A program made the position numbers and the translations under genes. This document shows positions 1 to 8,304 of a stretch of 49,645 bases of DNA, one piece after another (positions within the stretch are counted from its first letter, which is position 1; each line of letters opens with the position of its first letter). The stretch lies in assembly GCA_007123775.1 (NCBI GenBank), contig SLGK01000289.1, positions 1-49,645 on the forward strand. The letters run 5' to 3'. This DNA is from Anaerolineae bacterium (lineage in GTDB: Bacteria > Chloroflexota > Anaerolineae > Promineifilales > Promineifilaceae). The notes under the pieces were generated by a model. It saw only the letters and a list, made by a program, of their open reading frames with translations, searched no databases and had not been told where the DNA came from.

Positions 1-666
1 CGCAGTGAGCCATCCCCCACTCCCCACGCCCCATTCCCCACTCCCCGCCGCCCCTGGGGCCAGATCATCACCGCCATGAGCCTCATCGCCGTCAACCGGC
101 TGGTCATTCCCGGCATCTTGCTGGCTACATTCGGCCGTTACCTGCTGGAAACATTTGGCGAGACGCTGCTGCTGGCCGGCCGCAGCGTGGGGGTGGCTAC
201 TATGACCGGCCTCGGTCTGGGCGGCATGACCATCCTGTCTATGGTTGCTGTCTGGGTAACAGGCCGTTTGTCAGACGGGCACGCCGACCGCTGGTGGATG
301 GTGACGGCCGGTTTGCTGCCCGGTGTGGTGGGTTTTCTCTTGCTGCTGTGGGCGGCACCGTGGGCGGTAATGATGGGGCTGCTTTTAACGGCCGTTACCA
401 GCGGCAGCAATCAGGGGTTGGCAACGGCCTTAATCGGTGATTTGACCAGACCGGCAGAACACGGCCGTTTCCTGGGCATCCTCTTCACCATTGGCGACTT
501 CAGCAGCGCCATTGGTCCGCTGCTCGCCTTCTGGCTGCTCACCTGGGTCAGCGTTGGCTGGCTCTACGGCGGCGCGGGCCTGCTCTTTGCCGCCATGCTG
601 CTGGTCTGCTGGTATCACGCCCTTTTTGCCCGCCCCGCACTGGCCAAACATCGCCAATTACACTGA
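1..666 (+). CDS. MFS transporter, C-terminal part (5' end outside window)
   Basis: The frame is open from the first base of the window, so this is the tail of a longer gene. The 196 residues after the ATG at 76 form about six hydrophobic segments, matching the second half of a 12-helix major facilitator. A motif-A-like loop, GRLSDGHADRWW, sits between the second and third of these segments, where the half-repeat of MFS proteins places it. The residues before position 76 are Pro/Ser/Thr-rich and are encoded by a heptamer repeat; they would lie in the central cytoplasmic loop joining the two halves. The substrate cannot be read from this fragment. The ATG at 76 is probably internal, because no break separates it from the upstream frame. 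Confidence 0.8.
   Translation, partial: RSEPSPTPHAPFPTPRRPWGQIITAMSLIAVNRLVIPGILLATFGRYLLETFGETLLLAGRSVGVATMTGLGLGGMTILSMVAVWVTGRLSDGHADRWWMVTAGLLPGVVGFLLLLWAAPWAVMMGLLLTAVTSGSNQGLATALIGDLTRPAEHGRFLGILFTIGDFSSAIGPLLAFWLLTWVSVGWLYGGAGLLFAAMLLVCWYHALFARPALAKHRQLH
15..49 (+). repeat. In-frame heptamer tandem repeat (CCCCACT family)
   Basis: Five consecutive 7-base units in perfect register: CCCCACT twice, with CCCCACG, CCCCATT and CCCCGCC variants. The array is translated in the MFS gene as a Pro/Thr-rich stretch predicted to fall in the central loop. The unit is one base away from the CCCCAGT-type STRR repeats described in heterocystous cyanobacteria. Confidence 0.7.
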
Positions 667-679
667 TTCCCTTTATAAT
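651..679 (+). promoter_or_regulatory. Candidate promoter of the DEAD-box helicase, possibly leaderless
   Basis: TCGCCA (651-656), a 17-base spacer and a perfect TATAAT (674-679). The predicted start of transcription is at or within a base or two of the ATG at 687, and no Shine-Dalgarno sequence precedes that ATG, so the message may be leaderless. Confidence 0.45.
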
Positions 680-686
680 TGCCCCT

Positions 687-2144
687 ATGAATGAACAACA
701 ACCTATTTTTACTGAACCAACCGATCCTTTACCGTCGGTGACGATTGCCGACTTGCCGCCGCGCCTGCAAGAAGCGGTGCGGGCGGCCGGCTGGGCCACC
801 CTTACCCCGGTCCAGTCCAAAGCCATGCCCTACCTCTTCGCCGGCCGCGATATGATGGTCCAGGCCCGTACCGGCAGCGGTAAAACGGGCGCGTTTGTGA
901 TGCCCATTCTGGAGCTAATCAATCCGCTGGAAGAAAACTGTCAGGCGCTTATCCTGGTGCCGACACGCGAACTGGCCCGCCAGGTAGAAGAAGAAGCCAC
1001 GATGCTGAGCCGTAATCGGGACAATGTGCGCGTAACGGCCGTTTACGGCGGCGTCAGCTATGGTCCCCAACTCAGAGCGTTCCGCGAAGGCGCCCACATT
1101 GTGGTGGGCACACCCGGCCGTATTCTCGACCACCTGATCAATGGCAACCTTAAGCTCGACAACCTCAAGCTGCTCATATTCGACGAAGCCGACCGCATGT
1201 TGTCGATGGGCTTTTACCCCGACATGGTGGAGGTGCAGCGCTTTTTGCCCGACCGGGACATTGACAGCTTCATGTTTTCGGCTACCTTCACCCCGCGCGT
1301 CATCCGGCTGGCCAACGTCTTTCTCGACGAGCCGGAACTGCTCAGCCTGAGCCAGGATACGGTCCACGTCACCGAAACCGAACACGTCTTTTACACCGTG
1401 CCCGCCATGGAAAAAGACCGGGCGCTGATTCGCATCATCGAAATCGAAAACCCTGTCTCTGCCCTAATTTTCTGCAATACCAGGCAGCGGGTCCATTACG
1501 TCACGGTGGTGCTGCGCCGCTTTGGCTACAATGCCGATGAGCTGAGTTCCGACCTGACGCAGCAGGCACGGGAAAACGTGCTGGGCCAGCTTCGGGAAGG
1601 CAAACTCCGCTTTCTGGTGGCGACCGACGTAGCCGCCCGCGGCATTGACGTGCCAGAGCTGTCTCACGTTTTCCAGTATGAACTGTCGGACGATCTGGAA
1701 GCCTACATCCACCGCGCCGGCCGTACCGGACGGGCCGGGGCGACGGGTGAAGCGATTTCGCTGGTGGCGGGCATGGAGAAGGTCAATCTGCACCGCATTG
1801 GCAAGCAGTATGAGGTACCGTTTGCAGAACGGCCGTTGCCCACTGACGAAGACGTAGCCAAAATTGTGGGCGAGCGGCTGGTCAACCAGCTTGAGGGCCA
1901 ACTGCGCCAGCGTGACAATTTGAAAGTCGAGCGGATGCAGCGCTTTCTACCTCTGGCCCGCGAACTGAGCGAAAGTGAGGAGGGACTCTCGCTGCTGGCC
2001 ATGCTGCTCGACGACAGCTACCATCAATCCCTGCACGATCCGCCGGTCCAGCCCGACGTAACCAGCGTCAGCCGCGGTCGCGGCCGCAGTGACGGCGACC
2101 GGCGCGGACGTGGCAAAAGCAAGGGCCGCCGCCGACGCCGCTGA
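687..2144 (+). CDS. DEAD-box ATP-dependent RNA helicase
   Basis: A 485-residue superfamily 2 RNA helicase. The Q motif (TLTPVQSKAMP, about 39-49), Walker A (ARTGSGKT, 60-67), motif Ia (PTRELA, 92-97), DEAD box (FDEAD, about 165), SAT motif (FSAT) and the C-terminal motif VI (HRAGRTGRAG) are all present, so both RecA-like domains look active. The last 35 residues are an Arg/Gly/Lys-rich tail typical of RNA-binding extensions in RhlE/CsdA/DeaD-type proteins. Likely roles are ribosome assembly or unwinding of structured RNA in the cytoplasm; the exact subfamily cannot be fixed. The ATG at 687 directly follows a TATAAT box and lacks an SD sequence. A heptamer-repeat junction follows the stop codon. 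Confidence 0.95.
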   Translation: MNEQQPIFTEPTDPLPSVTIADLPPRLQEAVRAAGWATLTPVQSKAMPYLFAGRDMMVQARTGSGKTGAFVMPILELINPLEENCQALILVPTRELARQVEEEATMLSRNRDNVRVTAVYGGVSYGPQLRAFREGAHIVVGTPGRILDHLINGNLKLDNLKLLIFDEADRMLSMGFYPDMVEVQRFLPDRDIDSFMFSATFTPRVIRLANVFLDEPELLSLSQDTVHVTETEHVFYTVPAMEKDRALIRIIEIENPVSALIFCNTRQRVHYVTVVLRRFGYNADELSSDLTQQARENVLGQLREGKLRFLVATDVAARGIDVPELSHVFQYELSDDLEAYIHRAGRTGRAGATGEAISLVAGMEKVNLHRIGKQYEVPFAERPLPTDEDVAKIVGERLVNQLEGQLRQRDNLKVERMQRFLPLARELSESEEGLSLLAMLLDDSYHQSLHDPPVQPDVTSVSRGRGRSDGDRRGRGKSKGRRRRR

Positions 2145-2226
2145 TCCGTTATCGGTGATCGGTAATCCGTAACGGTAATCCGTCATCGGTTAATCGATTA
2201 CCGACCACCGTATACCGATTACCGTG
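2145..2226. repeat. Heptamer repeat with inverted arms, running into the next start codon
   Basis: The whole junction is made of degenerate 7-base units. The left side uses ATCGGTA/ATCCGTA-type words and the right side their reverse complements (TTACCGA, ATACCGA), meeting at the palindrome AATCGATT (2202-2209). The final unit supplies the GTG start codon of the next gene at 2224. Confidence 0.65.
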
Positions 2227-3840
2227 ATTTCCGTTGTCATACCCGCCCAGAATGCGGCCAGCACCATTGCTGATTGTTTGACGGCCTTGCGGCGGCAGAC
2301 CGTGGCCGCCGACAGCTATGAGATCATTGTGGTGGATGATGGCTCGACCGACGAAACGGCCGTATTAGCCACCAGCCACGGCGCAACCGTCATCCGCCAC
2401 AGCCAGCGACGCGGGGCCGCTGCCGCCCGCAACAGCGGCATTCAGGCCGCCCAGGGCGCGATCATCTGCTTCACCGACGCCGACTGCCAGCCCGATCCCG
2501 ACTGGATTGCCCAGATCAGCCAGCCCCTCTGCCAGCAGCCCGATATTATCGGCAGCAAGGGCATCTACGGCAGCCACCAGCGCCAACTGGTGGCCCGCTT
2601 TGTCCAGATCGAATACGAAGATAAATACGACCTGCTTTACGGCCAGGAGACGATAGACTTCATCGACACCTATTCTGCGGCTTACCGGCGCGACGTGCTG
2701 CTGGCCAACGATGGCTTCGACGAGAACGTGTTCTACGTGGAAGACCAGGAGCTGAGCTTTCGGCTGGCGGCGCGGGGTTACAAGATGGTCTTTCAGCCGG
2801 GGGCGCGGGTCTTTCATAAACACAGCGATACGTTGGTTAAATACGGCCGTAAAAAATACCAGATCGGCTATTGGAAAGCCCAGATTATTCGTCGCTTTCC
2901 CAACCGGGTCGTCAAAGATTCCCATACGCCGCAGGTGCTAAAGGTGCAAATGCTGCTGGTAGCGGCTCTGCTGGGCCTGCTGCCGGCCTGGCTGCTGGGA
3001 CAACTGCTCTGGCCGCCCGGCGCGTTTCTGGCCGCTGGCCTGCTGCTGCTGACCCTGCTCCTCTTTTTGGCGACGACGCTCCCCTTTGTCAAAAAAGCGT
3101 GGCCCAAAGACCGGGCGGTAGCTCTGGCCTCGCCGCCGCTGCTGGCCGTGCGGGCGCTGACCCTCGGCCTGGGCTATGGCTGGGGCCTACTGCGCCCGGA
3201 ACACAAGATCAGCGCCCGTCAGGAGAATACGATTGGCGGCGTCAACTACCTGGCCAAACGGGTGCTGGATATTGTGGGCAGCCTGCTGGGGCTGGCGCTG
3301 ACGCTGCCCATTGCGCCCTTGATTGCCCTGGCCATTCGGCTGGACTCGGCGGGACCGGTTATATTTCGGCAAGAGCGGGTGGGGCAGGATGGACGGCCGT
3401 TTACCGTCTACAAATTCCGCTCGATGAAGGTTGGCGCTGAGAACGATCTGGAAAAACTGCTCAATCTGGAAGACCTGAGCCAGCCTGTTTTCAAGCTGCG
3501 GGATGACCCGCGCCTGACTCGCGTGGGCCGCTGGTTGCGCCGCTGGAGCCTGGATGAGCTGCCCCAGTTTTGGAACGTGCTGCGGGGCGAGATGAGCCTG
3601 ATCGGGCCACGTCCCGAAGAGAGCTGGCTGGTGGCCCGTTACAGCGATTGGCATCGGCGCCGTTTGGCTGTTAAACCGGGCATCACCGGTCCCATGCAGA
3701 TAAACGGCCGTGGCGATCTGCCGCTCGATGATCGCGTCCGCCTGGAGCTAGATTACATTGAAAACTACTCCCTCTGGCGCGATCTGGCTATTCTGGCTAA
3801 AACAATCCCCGCCGTCATCAAAGGCACCGGCGCCAGATAA
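2224..3840 (+). CDS. Bifunctional GT2 glycosyltransferase / undecaprenyl-phosphate sugar phosphotransferase fusion
   Basis: A 538-residue fusion. Residues 1-230 are a GT-A family 2 glycosyltransferase (VVIPAQN start, VVDDGSTDE at 37-44, DAD metal motif at 85-87, acidic ED pair at 173-174). Residues 240-330 hold two or three hydrophobic helices. Residues 340-538 are a monotopic phosphoglycosyl transferase (WcaJ/PglC superfamily): re-entrant helix, FRQERVG at 381-387, KFRSM at 397-401, catalytic Asp-Glu dyad D444-E445 in LDELPQ, and IGPRP at 460-464. By family knowledge the second half moves a sugar-1-phosphate onto undecaprenyl phosphate; the first would extend it. It therefore probably starts an envelope polysaccharide or glycan. 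The GTG start is the last unit of the upstream repeat, with no clear SD. The stop is six bases before the DUF2723 gene. Confidence 0.88.
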   Translation: MISVVIPAQNAASTIADCLTALRRQTVAADSYEIIVVDDGSTDETAVLATSHGATVIRHSQRRGAAAARNSGIQAAQGAIICFTDADCQPDPDWIAQISQPLCQQPDIIGSKGIYGSHQRQLVARFVQIEYEDKYDLLYGQETIDFIDTYSAAYRRDVLLANDGFDENVFYVEDQELSFRLAARGYKMVFQPGARVFHKHSDTLVKYGRKKYQIGYWKAQIIRRFPNRVVKDSHTPQVLKVQMLLVAALLGLLPAWLLGQLLWPPGAFLAAGLLLLTLLLFLATTLPFVKKAWPKDRAVALASPPLLAVRALTLGLGYGWGLLRPEHKISARQENTIGGVNYLAKRVLDIVGSLLGLALTLPIAPLIALAIRLDSAGPVIFRQERVGQDGRPFTVYKFRSMKVGAENDLEKLLNLEDLSQPVFKLRDDPRLTRVGRWLRRWSLDELPQFWNVLRGEMSLIGPRPEESWLVARYSDWHRRRLAVKPGITGPMQINGRGDLPLDDRVRLELDYIENYSLWRDLAILAKTIPAVIKGTGAR

Positions 3841-3845
3841 TCTTG

Positions 3846-5399
3846 ATGATGAGTTTACCCCGCTCCCCCGTCTTAGTTGGGCTGACAACGGCCGTTCTCG
3901 CGCTGCTAATCTACGGCTTAACGCTGGCCCCCGATTTAACCTGGGCCAACCAGAGCGGCGACGGGCCGGAGCTAATTACGGCCGCCATGACCCTCGGTGT
4001 GCCCCATCCCCCCGGCTATCCTACCTACACCCTGCTGGGCTACCTGTTTGGGCAGTTGCCGCTGGGCACGGTTGCCTTTCGCTTCAACCTCTTTTCGGCG
4101 GTGGGTATGGCCGTAGCGGCGGGGTTTGTAGCGGCTATTGTGACGGAAGACGGAAGACCAATGACGGAAGAGGCTCCTCCGTCTTCGGTCCTCCGTCTTC
4201 CGTCAGTTTCAATCGCCGTCGGCCTCAGCTTTGCCCTGGCCCCGCTGGTGTGGAGCCAGGCGACGGTGGCCGAAGTCTACGGCCTGTATATGGCCTTGCT
4301 GGCGGCGATGCTGTGGGCCGTGTGGCGGCCTGTGCCGAATGCCTGGTTGTGTGGCGGCCTGTTGGGGCTGGCGGTAACGGCCCACCTGACGGCCTTATTC
4401 TGGCTGCCGTTGGTGGCGCTTAAGCTGCGGCCGAACCAATGGCTGCCGCTGGCGGGCGGCCTGGCGCTGGGGCTGACTCCCTTTTTGGCGCTGCCCTGGC
4501 TGGCGCAGAGCGATGGCCCGCTGGTGTGGGGCCGGCCGGAAACGCTAGACGGCTGGTGGTGGCTGGTGACGGCCCGTATCTATCATCCCAATTTACTGGC
4601 GCACGGCTGGGCTTACAGCGCTCAGCAGGCGTGGCAGTTGTTGGGGCTGCTGGTGGTCCAGTTTACGCCGCTGGGGCTGCTGCTGGTGGGGTATGGGGTT
4701 GGACAGGGCATAAATAACCTGGCTTCTGGGGAATCCTCATGGTTTAGTCGTGTTTCGTATTGCGTATTGCGTATTGCGTATTGCGTGACCAATGAAAGTA
4801 ACGCAACACGCTCGGTTGACTCCCCGAAATCCACAAGACCTGAAAGTCTGACCGGCTGGCTGCTGCTGATGGCAACGGCCGTTGCCCACTTTATCTACGC
4901 CGCCATTTACCACGTACCCGACTACCAGGTCTTTCTGCTGCCCGCGCTGCTGCCGCTGGCGCTGCTGCTCTACCCGGCTCTGCGCGATCTGGCGCGGCGC
5001 GGTCCCGTCTGGCTGCCGCTGCTCTTGCCTTTGGCCCTGCTTTTGCTACACTTCTCCCCACAGAACTTGCGCCAGGAGCGTCAGGTGCGGCCGGCCGCAG
5101 TAGCCCTGTTAGAAGCCGTGCCGCCAGACGCCATTGTGCTGACGCCGGGGGACCAGACCATTTCGACCCTCTGGTATTTTCAGGCGGTAGAAGGTCAGCG
5201 CCCGGACCTGGTGCTGGTGGACCATAACCTGTTTGGCTTCGACTGGTACCGGGCACGTTTGGGAGAGCAGTTCCCTTTTTTGGCTGCGTTGGACCAGGGT
5301 GATCCGGCCGTTTTTGTTACGGCTAACCAGGGCGAACGGCCGTTTTGCCACGCCCGTTTTGACGAGCAGATTAAGCCAATTGTGCAATGTGAGGAGTAA
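3846..5399 (+). CDS. DUF2723 family multi-pass membrane protein (probable lipid-linked-sugar glycosyltransferase)
   Basis: About 517 residues with ten or more membrane segments. The N-terminal GDGPELITAA and GVPHPPGYPTY motifs are the signature of DUF2723, a GT-C-like family related to protein O-mannosyltransferases; the Asp in the first extracytoplasmic loop fits the usual metal/acceptor-site pattern. It follows the GT2-PGT fusion by six bases, which suggests a shared envelope glycan pathway. Two polar stretches of unusual composition, around residues 99-122 and 300-335, coincide with heptamer repeats in the DNA and fall between membrane segments, so they look like tolerated insertions. TTG (3843), ATG (3846) and ATG (3849) are all possible starts; ATG is preferred and no strong SD decides it. 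The exact reaction is inferred. Confidence 0.8.
   Translation: MMSLPRSPVLVGLTTAVLALLIYGLTLAPDLTWANQSGDGPELITAAMTLGVPHPPGYPTYTLLGYLFGQLPLGTVAFRFNLFSAVGMAVAAGFVAAIVTEDGRPMTEEAPPSSVLRLPSVSIAVGLSFALAPLVWSQATVAEVYGLYMALLAAMLWAVWRPVPNAWLCGGLLGLAVTAHLTALFWLPLVALKLRPNQWLPLAGGLALGLTPFLALPWLAQSDGPLVWGRPETLDGWWWLVTARIYHPNLLAHGWAYSAQQAWQLLGLLVVQFTPLGLLLVGYGVGQGINNLASGESSWFSRVSYCVLRIAYCVTNESNATRSVDSPKSTRPESLTGWLLLMATAVAHFIYAAIYHVPDYQVFLLPALLPLALLLYPALRDLARRGPVWLPLLLPLALLLLHFSPQNLRQERQVRPAAVALLEAVPPDAIVLTPGDQTISTLWYFQAVEGQRPDLVLVDHNLFGFDWYRARLGEQFPFLAALDQGDPAVFVTANQGERPFCHARFDEQIKPIVQCEE
4141..4206. repeat. Heptamer repeat hairpin inserted in frame in the DUF2723 gene
   Basis: Left arm of GACGGAA units (4141-4171) and right arm of the reverse complement TTCCGTC (4177-4205). 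The arms can pair over most of their length. The frame stays open and the insert is translated as a polar, Glu/Pro/Ser-rich loop. Confidence 0.65.
4756..4787. repeat. Four exact CGTATTG heptamers inside the DUF2723 gene
   Basis: CGTATTG occurs four times without a mismatch (4756-4783), then degenerates. Because 7 is not a multiple of 3, the same word is read in all three frames, giving SYCVLRIAYCV. The surrounding residues are polar and atypical for the membrane protein. Confidence 0.7.
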
Positions 5400-5420
5400 G
5401 ACCTGTCAGGTTTGAACAGT

Positions 5421-7409
5421 ATGGACGAAACAAAACCCAAAATCACCACCGCCCAAATGACCCGCTTTGCCCTCCTGTTAGGGCTGGCGACGCTGCTGCT
5501 TTGGCTGGGGCTAAAAGGCTGCCGCATCGCCCAGGCCGCCAGCAGTCTGCAAGCCCATCAAGCCAACGTGGAAATGCTGCTGGCCGACGGCCTGACCGGC
5601 ATCGACCCGGACGCAGCCGAAGCACTGGTGCTGGGTATACGGCGGGATGTGGTGGTGTTGCAGCGGGAAACGGCCGTATTCATGTCCCTGGCTCCCTATT
5701 TTGGCTGGCTGCCCCGTGTGGGGCCGCTGGTGGAGGCCAGCCCCCAGTTGATAGAAATGGCTGATTGGGGTACGCGAACGGCCGTTTTTGTCCACCAGGG
5801 TCTACATCCTGCGCTGGATCAGTTTAAAGATAGCGGCAATCCGGCACCAGCGCTGGTGGCTCAACTGGCCGAGGCCCAGCCAGAGTTGGCCCAGGCTGAA
5901 CTGGCTCTGGGCCGGGCAATTGCGGCGCGGCAATCGCTGCCCCGCGAAGAAGAACTGCCCTGGCGGGTGCGCACCCTGCTGGGCCAGGCCGACGAATGGC
6001 TACTGCCGGGGCAGCGCGGACTGGCCCTGGCCCAGGCGCTCCCGGCCATCATGGGCCACGATCAGCCGCGACGCTACCTGCTGTTGGCCCAGAATGAGGA
6101 TGAAATTCGGGCGACGGGCGGGTTTTTATCTGGTGCGGGTGTCCTGGTGCTGGATCAGGGTCAGATCGTGTCGATTGATTTTCAAGACGCCAGCCGCGTT
6201 GATGCCTGGGCCGACACCGGTTTTTCGCTGGTAAAGCCTTATGACTTTGCGCCACAGCCTTATCAAGATTTTATGGGTATTCAACCCTATCTGTTCCGTG
6301 ACGCCAATTTCTGGCCCGACTTTCCCACGTCGGCTGAAGAAGCACTGAGGCTCTATGCGTATGGCCAGGATGATCCCACACCGTTTGCTGGCGTCATTGC
6401 TATCGACCAATTCTTCTTACAATTGCTGGTTGCGGCTACAGGCCCTCTGGAACTGGAGGATGGTCAAACGATTACCAGCCGCAACCTGCTCACAGCCATG
6501 CGGGAAGCCTGGAATGAGCGTGAGGAAGGGGCAGCGACGGGCGTCTGGATCCAACAGCGCAAAGATTTTCTGGACGTGTTTGCCCAGGCGCTGCGTCATA
6601 AGCTAGAGGAAGAGGTTGGGGACATTGACCTCTTGTTGCTGATACAAAACCTGGACCGCGCAGCAGAGGGAAAGCACCTGCAAATCTACCTGCGTGATAT
6701 GCCTGAAGCAGCAGCTATAGTGGATAAATTGGGCTGGAACGGCCGTTTACGTGGTCAACCATACCAGGATAGCCTGATGATTGTGGAATCTAATTTCGGC
6801 TACAATAAAGTCAACAGCCTGATTGAGCGTAGCTACACTTATGACGTCGATCTGGCCCAAATGGAAGCAACGGTCACCGTGGCCTACACCCATCTGGGTA
6901 CGCCAACGGGGGCAGCGTGTGATCAGCGCGTCAACTACCATATGGAAATTCGTTACGAGGAGTTAGTTGACCGCTGCTACTGGAACTTCTTACGTATTTA
7001 CACACCTGCCGGTAGTACGCTGTTGGAGGCCAGCCGCCACCCGGCCCCGGCGTCGGCGTTCATCAACGAACGGGCCTGGTCGGGTGAGGCCTATTTGCTG
7101 GATGATCCCAGCGGCCTGGCAACGTTTGCAAACTTCTTGCTATTAGCGCAAGGTGAAACGGCCGTTGTTCATACCCGCTACCAACTGCCGGCAACCGTCG
7201 TGCAGGAAGTAGATGGCACACAAGTTTATCGGCTCACCTTGTACAAGCAGGCCGGTTTGCCCCCGCAGCCGTTGACCGTCACCATTACCCTGCCGTCTGG
7301 CCGCACCCTGCTAGAAGCACAGCCTGCCCCCGCCAGGGTGAATAGCGGGATAATAACATTTGACATGATGCTGGATACTGATTTACAGTTTATGGTCAGT
7401 TACCGCTAA
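5421..7409 (+). CDS. DUF4012 domain-containing membrane-anchored protein
   Basis: About 662 residues. One N-terminal transmembrane helix (FALLLGLATLLLWLGL) anchors a long extracytoplasmic region. The region near residue 220, RRYLLLAQNEDEIRATGGF, is the recognisable start of DUF4012, a family common in Chloroflexota and Actinobacteria and often found in polysaccharide clusters; its biochemical role is unknown. A TTG at 5412 is in frame, but ATG 5421 is preferred. The short palindromic word ACCTGTCAGGT lies just upstream (5402-5412). It is 21 bases downstream of the DUF2723 gene and transcribed the same way, consistent with an envelope glycan operon. Confidence 0.85.
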   Translation: MDETKPKITTAQMTRFALLLGLATLLLWLGLKGCRIAQAASSLQAHQANVEMLLADGLTGIDPDAAEALVLGIRRDVVVLQRETAVFMSLAPYFGWLPRVGPLVEASPQLIEMADWGTRTAVFVHQGLHPALDQFKDSGNPAPALVAQLAEAQPELAQAELALGRAIAARQSLPREEELPWRVRTLLGQADEWLLPGQRGLALAQALPAIMGHDQPRRYLLLAQNEDEIRATGGFLSGAGVLVLDQGQIVSIDFQDASRVDAWADTGFSLVKPYDFAPQPYQDFMGIQPYLFRDANFWPDFPTSAEEALRLYAYGQDDPTPFAGVIAIDQFFLQLLVAATGPLELEDGQTITSRNLLTAMREAWNEREEGAATGVWIQQRKDFLDVFAQALRHKLEEEVGDIDLLLLIQNLDRAAEGKHLQIYLRDMPEAAAIVDKLGWNGRLRGQPYQDSLMIVESNFGYNKVNSLIERSYTYDVDLAQMEATVTVAYTHLGTPTGAACDQRVNYHMEIRYEELVDRCYWNFLRIYTPAGSTLLEASRHPAPASAFINERAWSGEAYLLDDPSGLATFANFLLLAQGETAVVHTRYQLPATVVQEVDGTQVYRLTLYKQAGLPPQPLTVTITLPSGRTLLEAQPAPARVNSGIITFDMMLDTDLQFMVSYR

Positions 7410-7462
7410 CTAAATCGCGATTACCAGGCACACTGGCAAGTTTCGACGGGAGGAATCGTCGC

Positions 7463-8125
7463 ATGACCTCAACTACCACTTTTTGCGTTCGCTACATAAC
7501 TCGATTGGGTTTGTTATTAGCCCTGCTGCTGTTGTTCTTGCGGCCCAATGGCCCCGGCCTGGCCCAATCTTTTCCCACGTTTACACCGACGCCCGGCCCG
7601 GCGACCAATACACCGGTGCCGCCGCCAGCAACCAATACGCCGTCCCAACCACCGCCCCCGCCACCGGCTACAGCGACGCCGGCGTCTCAGCCGCCGACCA
7701 ATACGCCCGTGCCCCAAACGCCCGCCAACACGGCTACACCGACTACAACGGCCGTGGCCACGGCTCTGCCCACCCAGACGACAGCGCCCGGCACAACGCC
7801 GCCCCCCGCTTCACCGACCACCACGCCAATCGCTACTGATGAGGCAACCACGCCAGCCGTCACGCCCACATCTGCCACTTCGGACGCTGCTGGGGGACCG
7901 GGAACAGCCCCTACAACTACGATGGAACCGGCTGCCGCTCAACCTGGCCTGACCCAAACCCCGGCGACAGCAGCGGCTGATCCCGTTGGTGATATTGAGC
8001 CAACGCCCGCCCCGCTGGCTACTGATCCCCCGCTGGCCAGCAGTGATTGGCTGCCCATCGCTGGTATTATCCTGATATTGCTCGGTGGCCTGACGGCCGT
8101 ATTGCTACGACGTAACAGTGGCTAG
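7463..8125 (+). CDS. Secreted/membrane-anchored Thr-Pro-rich stalk protein
   Basis: 220 residues with three parts: a signal peptide (hydrophobic run ending near the AQS sequence at about 35), roughly 150 residues of low-complexity Thr/Pro/Ala repeats (TNTP, TPTP and TATP words), and a C-terminal membrane helix (LPIAGIILILLGGLTAVLL) followed by RRNSG. It has no folded domain that I recognise and no LPXTG sorting motif. The layout fits a wall-spanning spacer anchored at its C terminus. A good SD (GGGAGGA) lies eight to nine bases before the ATG. It is 53 bases after the DUF4012 gene. Confidence 0.75.
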   Translation: MTSTTTFCVRYITRLGLLLALLLLFLRPNGPGLAQSFPTFTPTPGPATNTPVPPPATNTPSQPPPPPPATATPASQPPTNTPVPQTPANTATPTTTAVATALPTQTTAPGTTPPPASPTTTPIATDEATTPAVTPTSATSDAAGGPGTAPTTTMEPAAAQPGLTQTPATAAADPVGDIEPTPAPLATDPPLASSDWLPIAGIILILLGGLTAVLLRRNSG

Positions 8126-8215
8126 ACCGGCATGGCGTCATCATCAGTCAGCCCACGGGCCACTAACAAGAGGCTGACCCGCTTGTTTGCGGTACTAATA
8201 ACCCATGCTGGCGGT

Positions 8216-8244
8216 TTGACTACCCTATTTTCTAAAGGTATAAT
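8216..8244 (+). promoter_or_regulatory. Strong sigma-70-type promoter for the DUF4388/GTPase genes
   Basis: TTGACT (8216-8221), a spacer of exactly 17 bases and TATAAT (8239-8244), in the 179-base gap before the DUF4388 gene. The implied leader is about 55 bases. This is among the best consensus promoters in the window and marks the start of a new transcription unit. Confidence 0.75.
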
Positions 8245-8304
8245 GCCCAGCGAAATTCTGGCCTTAAAATAGGTCTATTCTAACAAGTAAAGTAATAAAC
8301 GACT

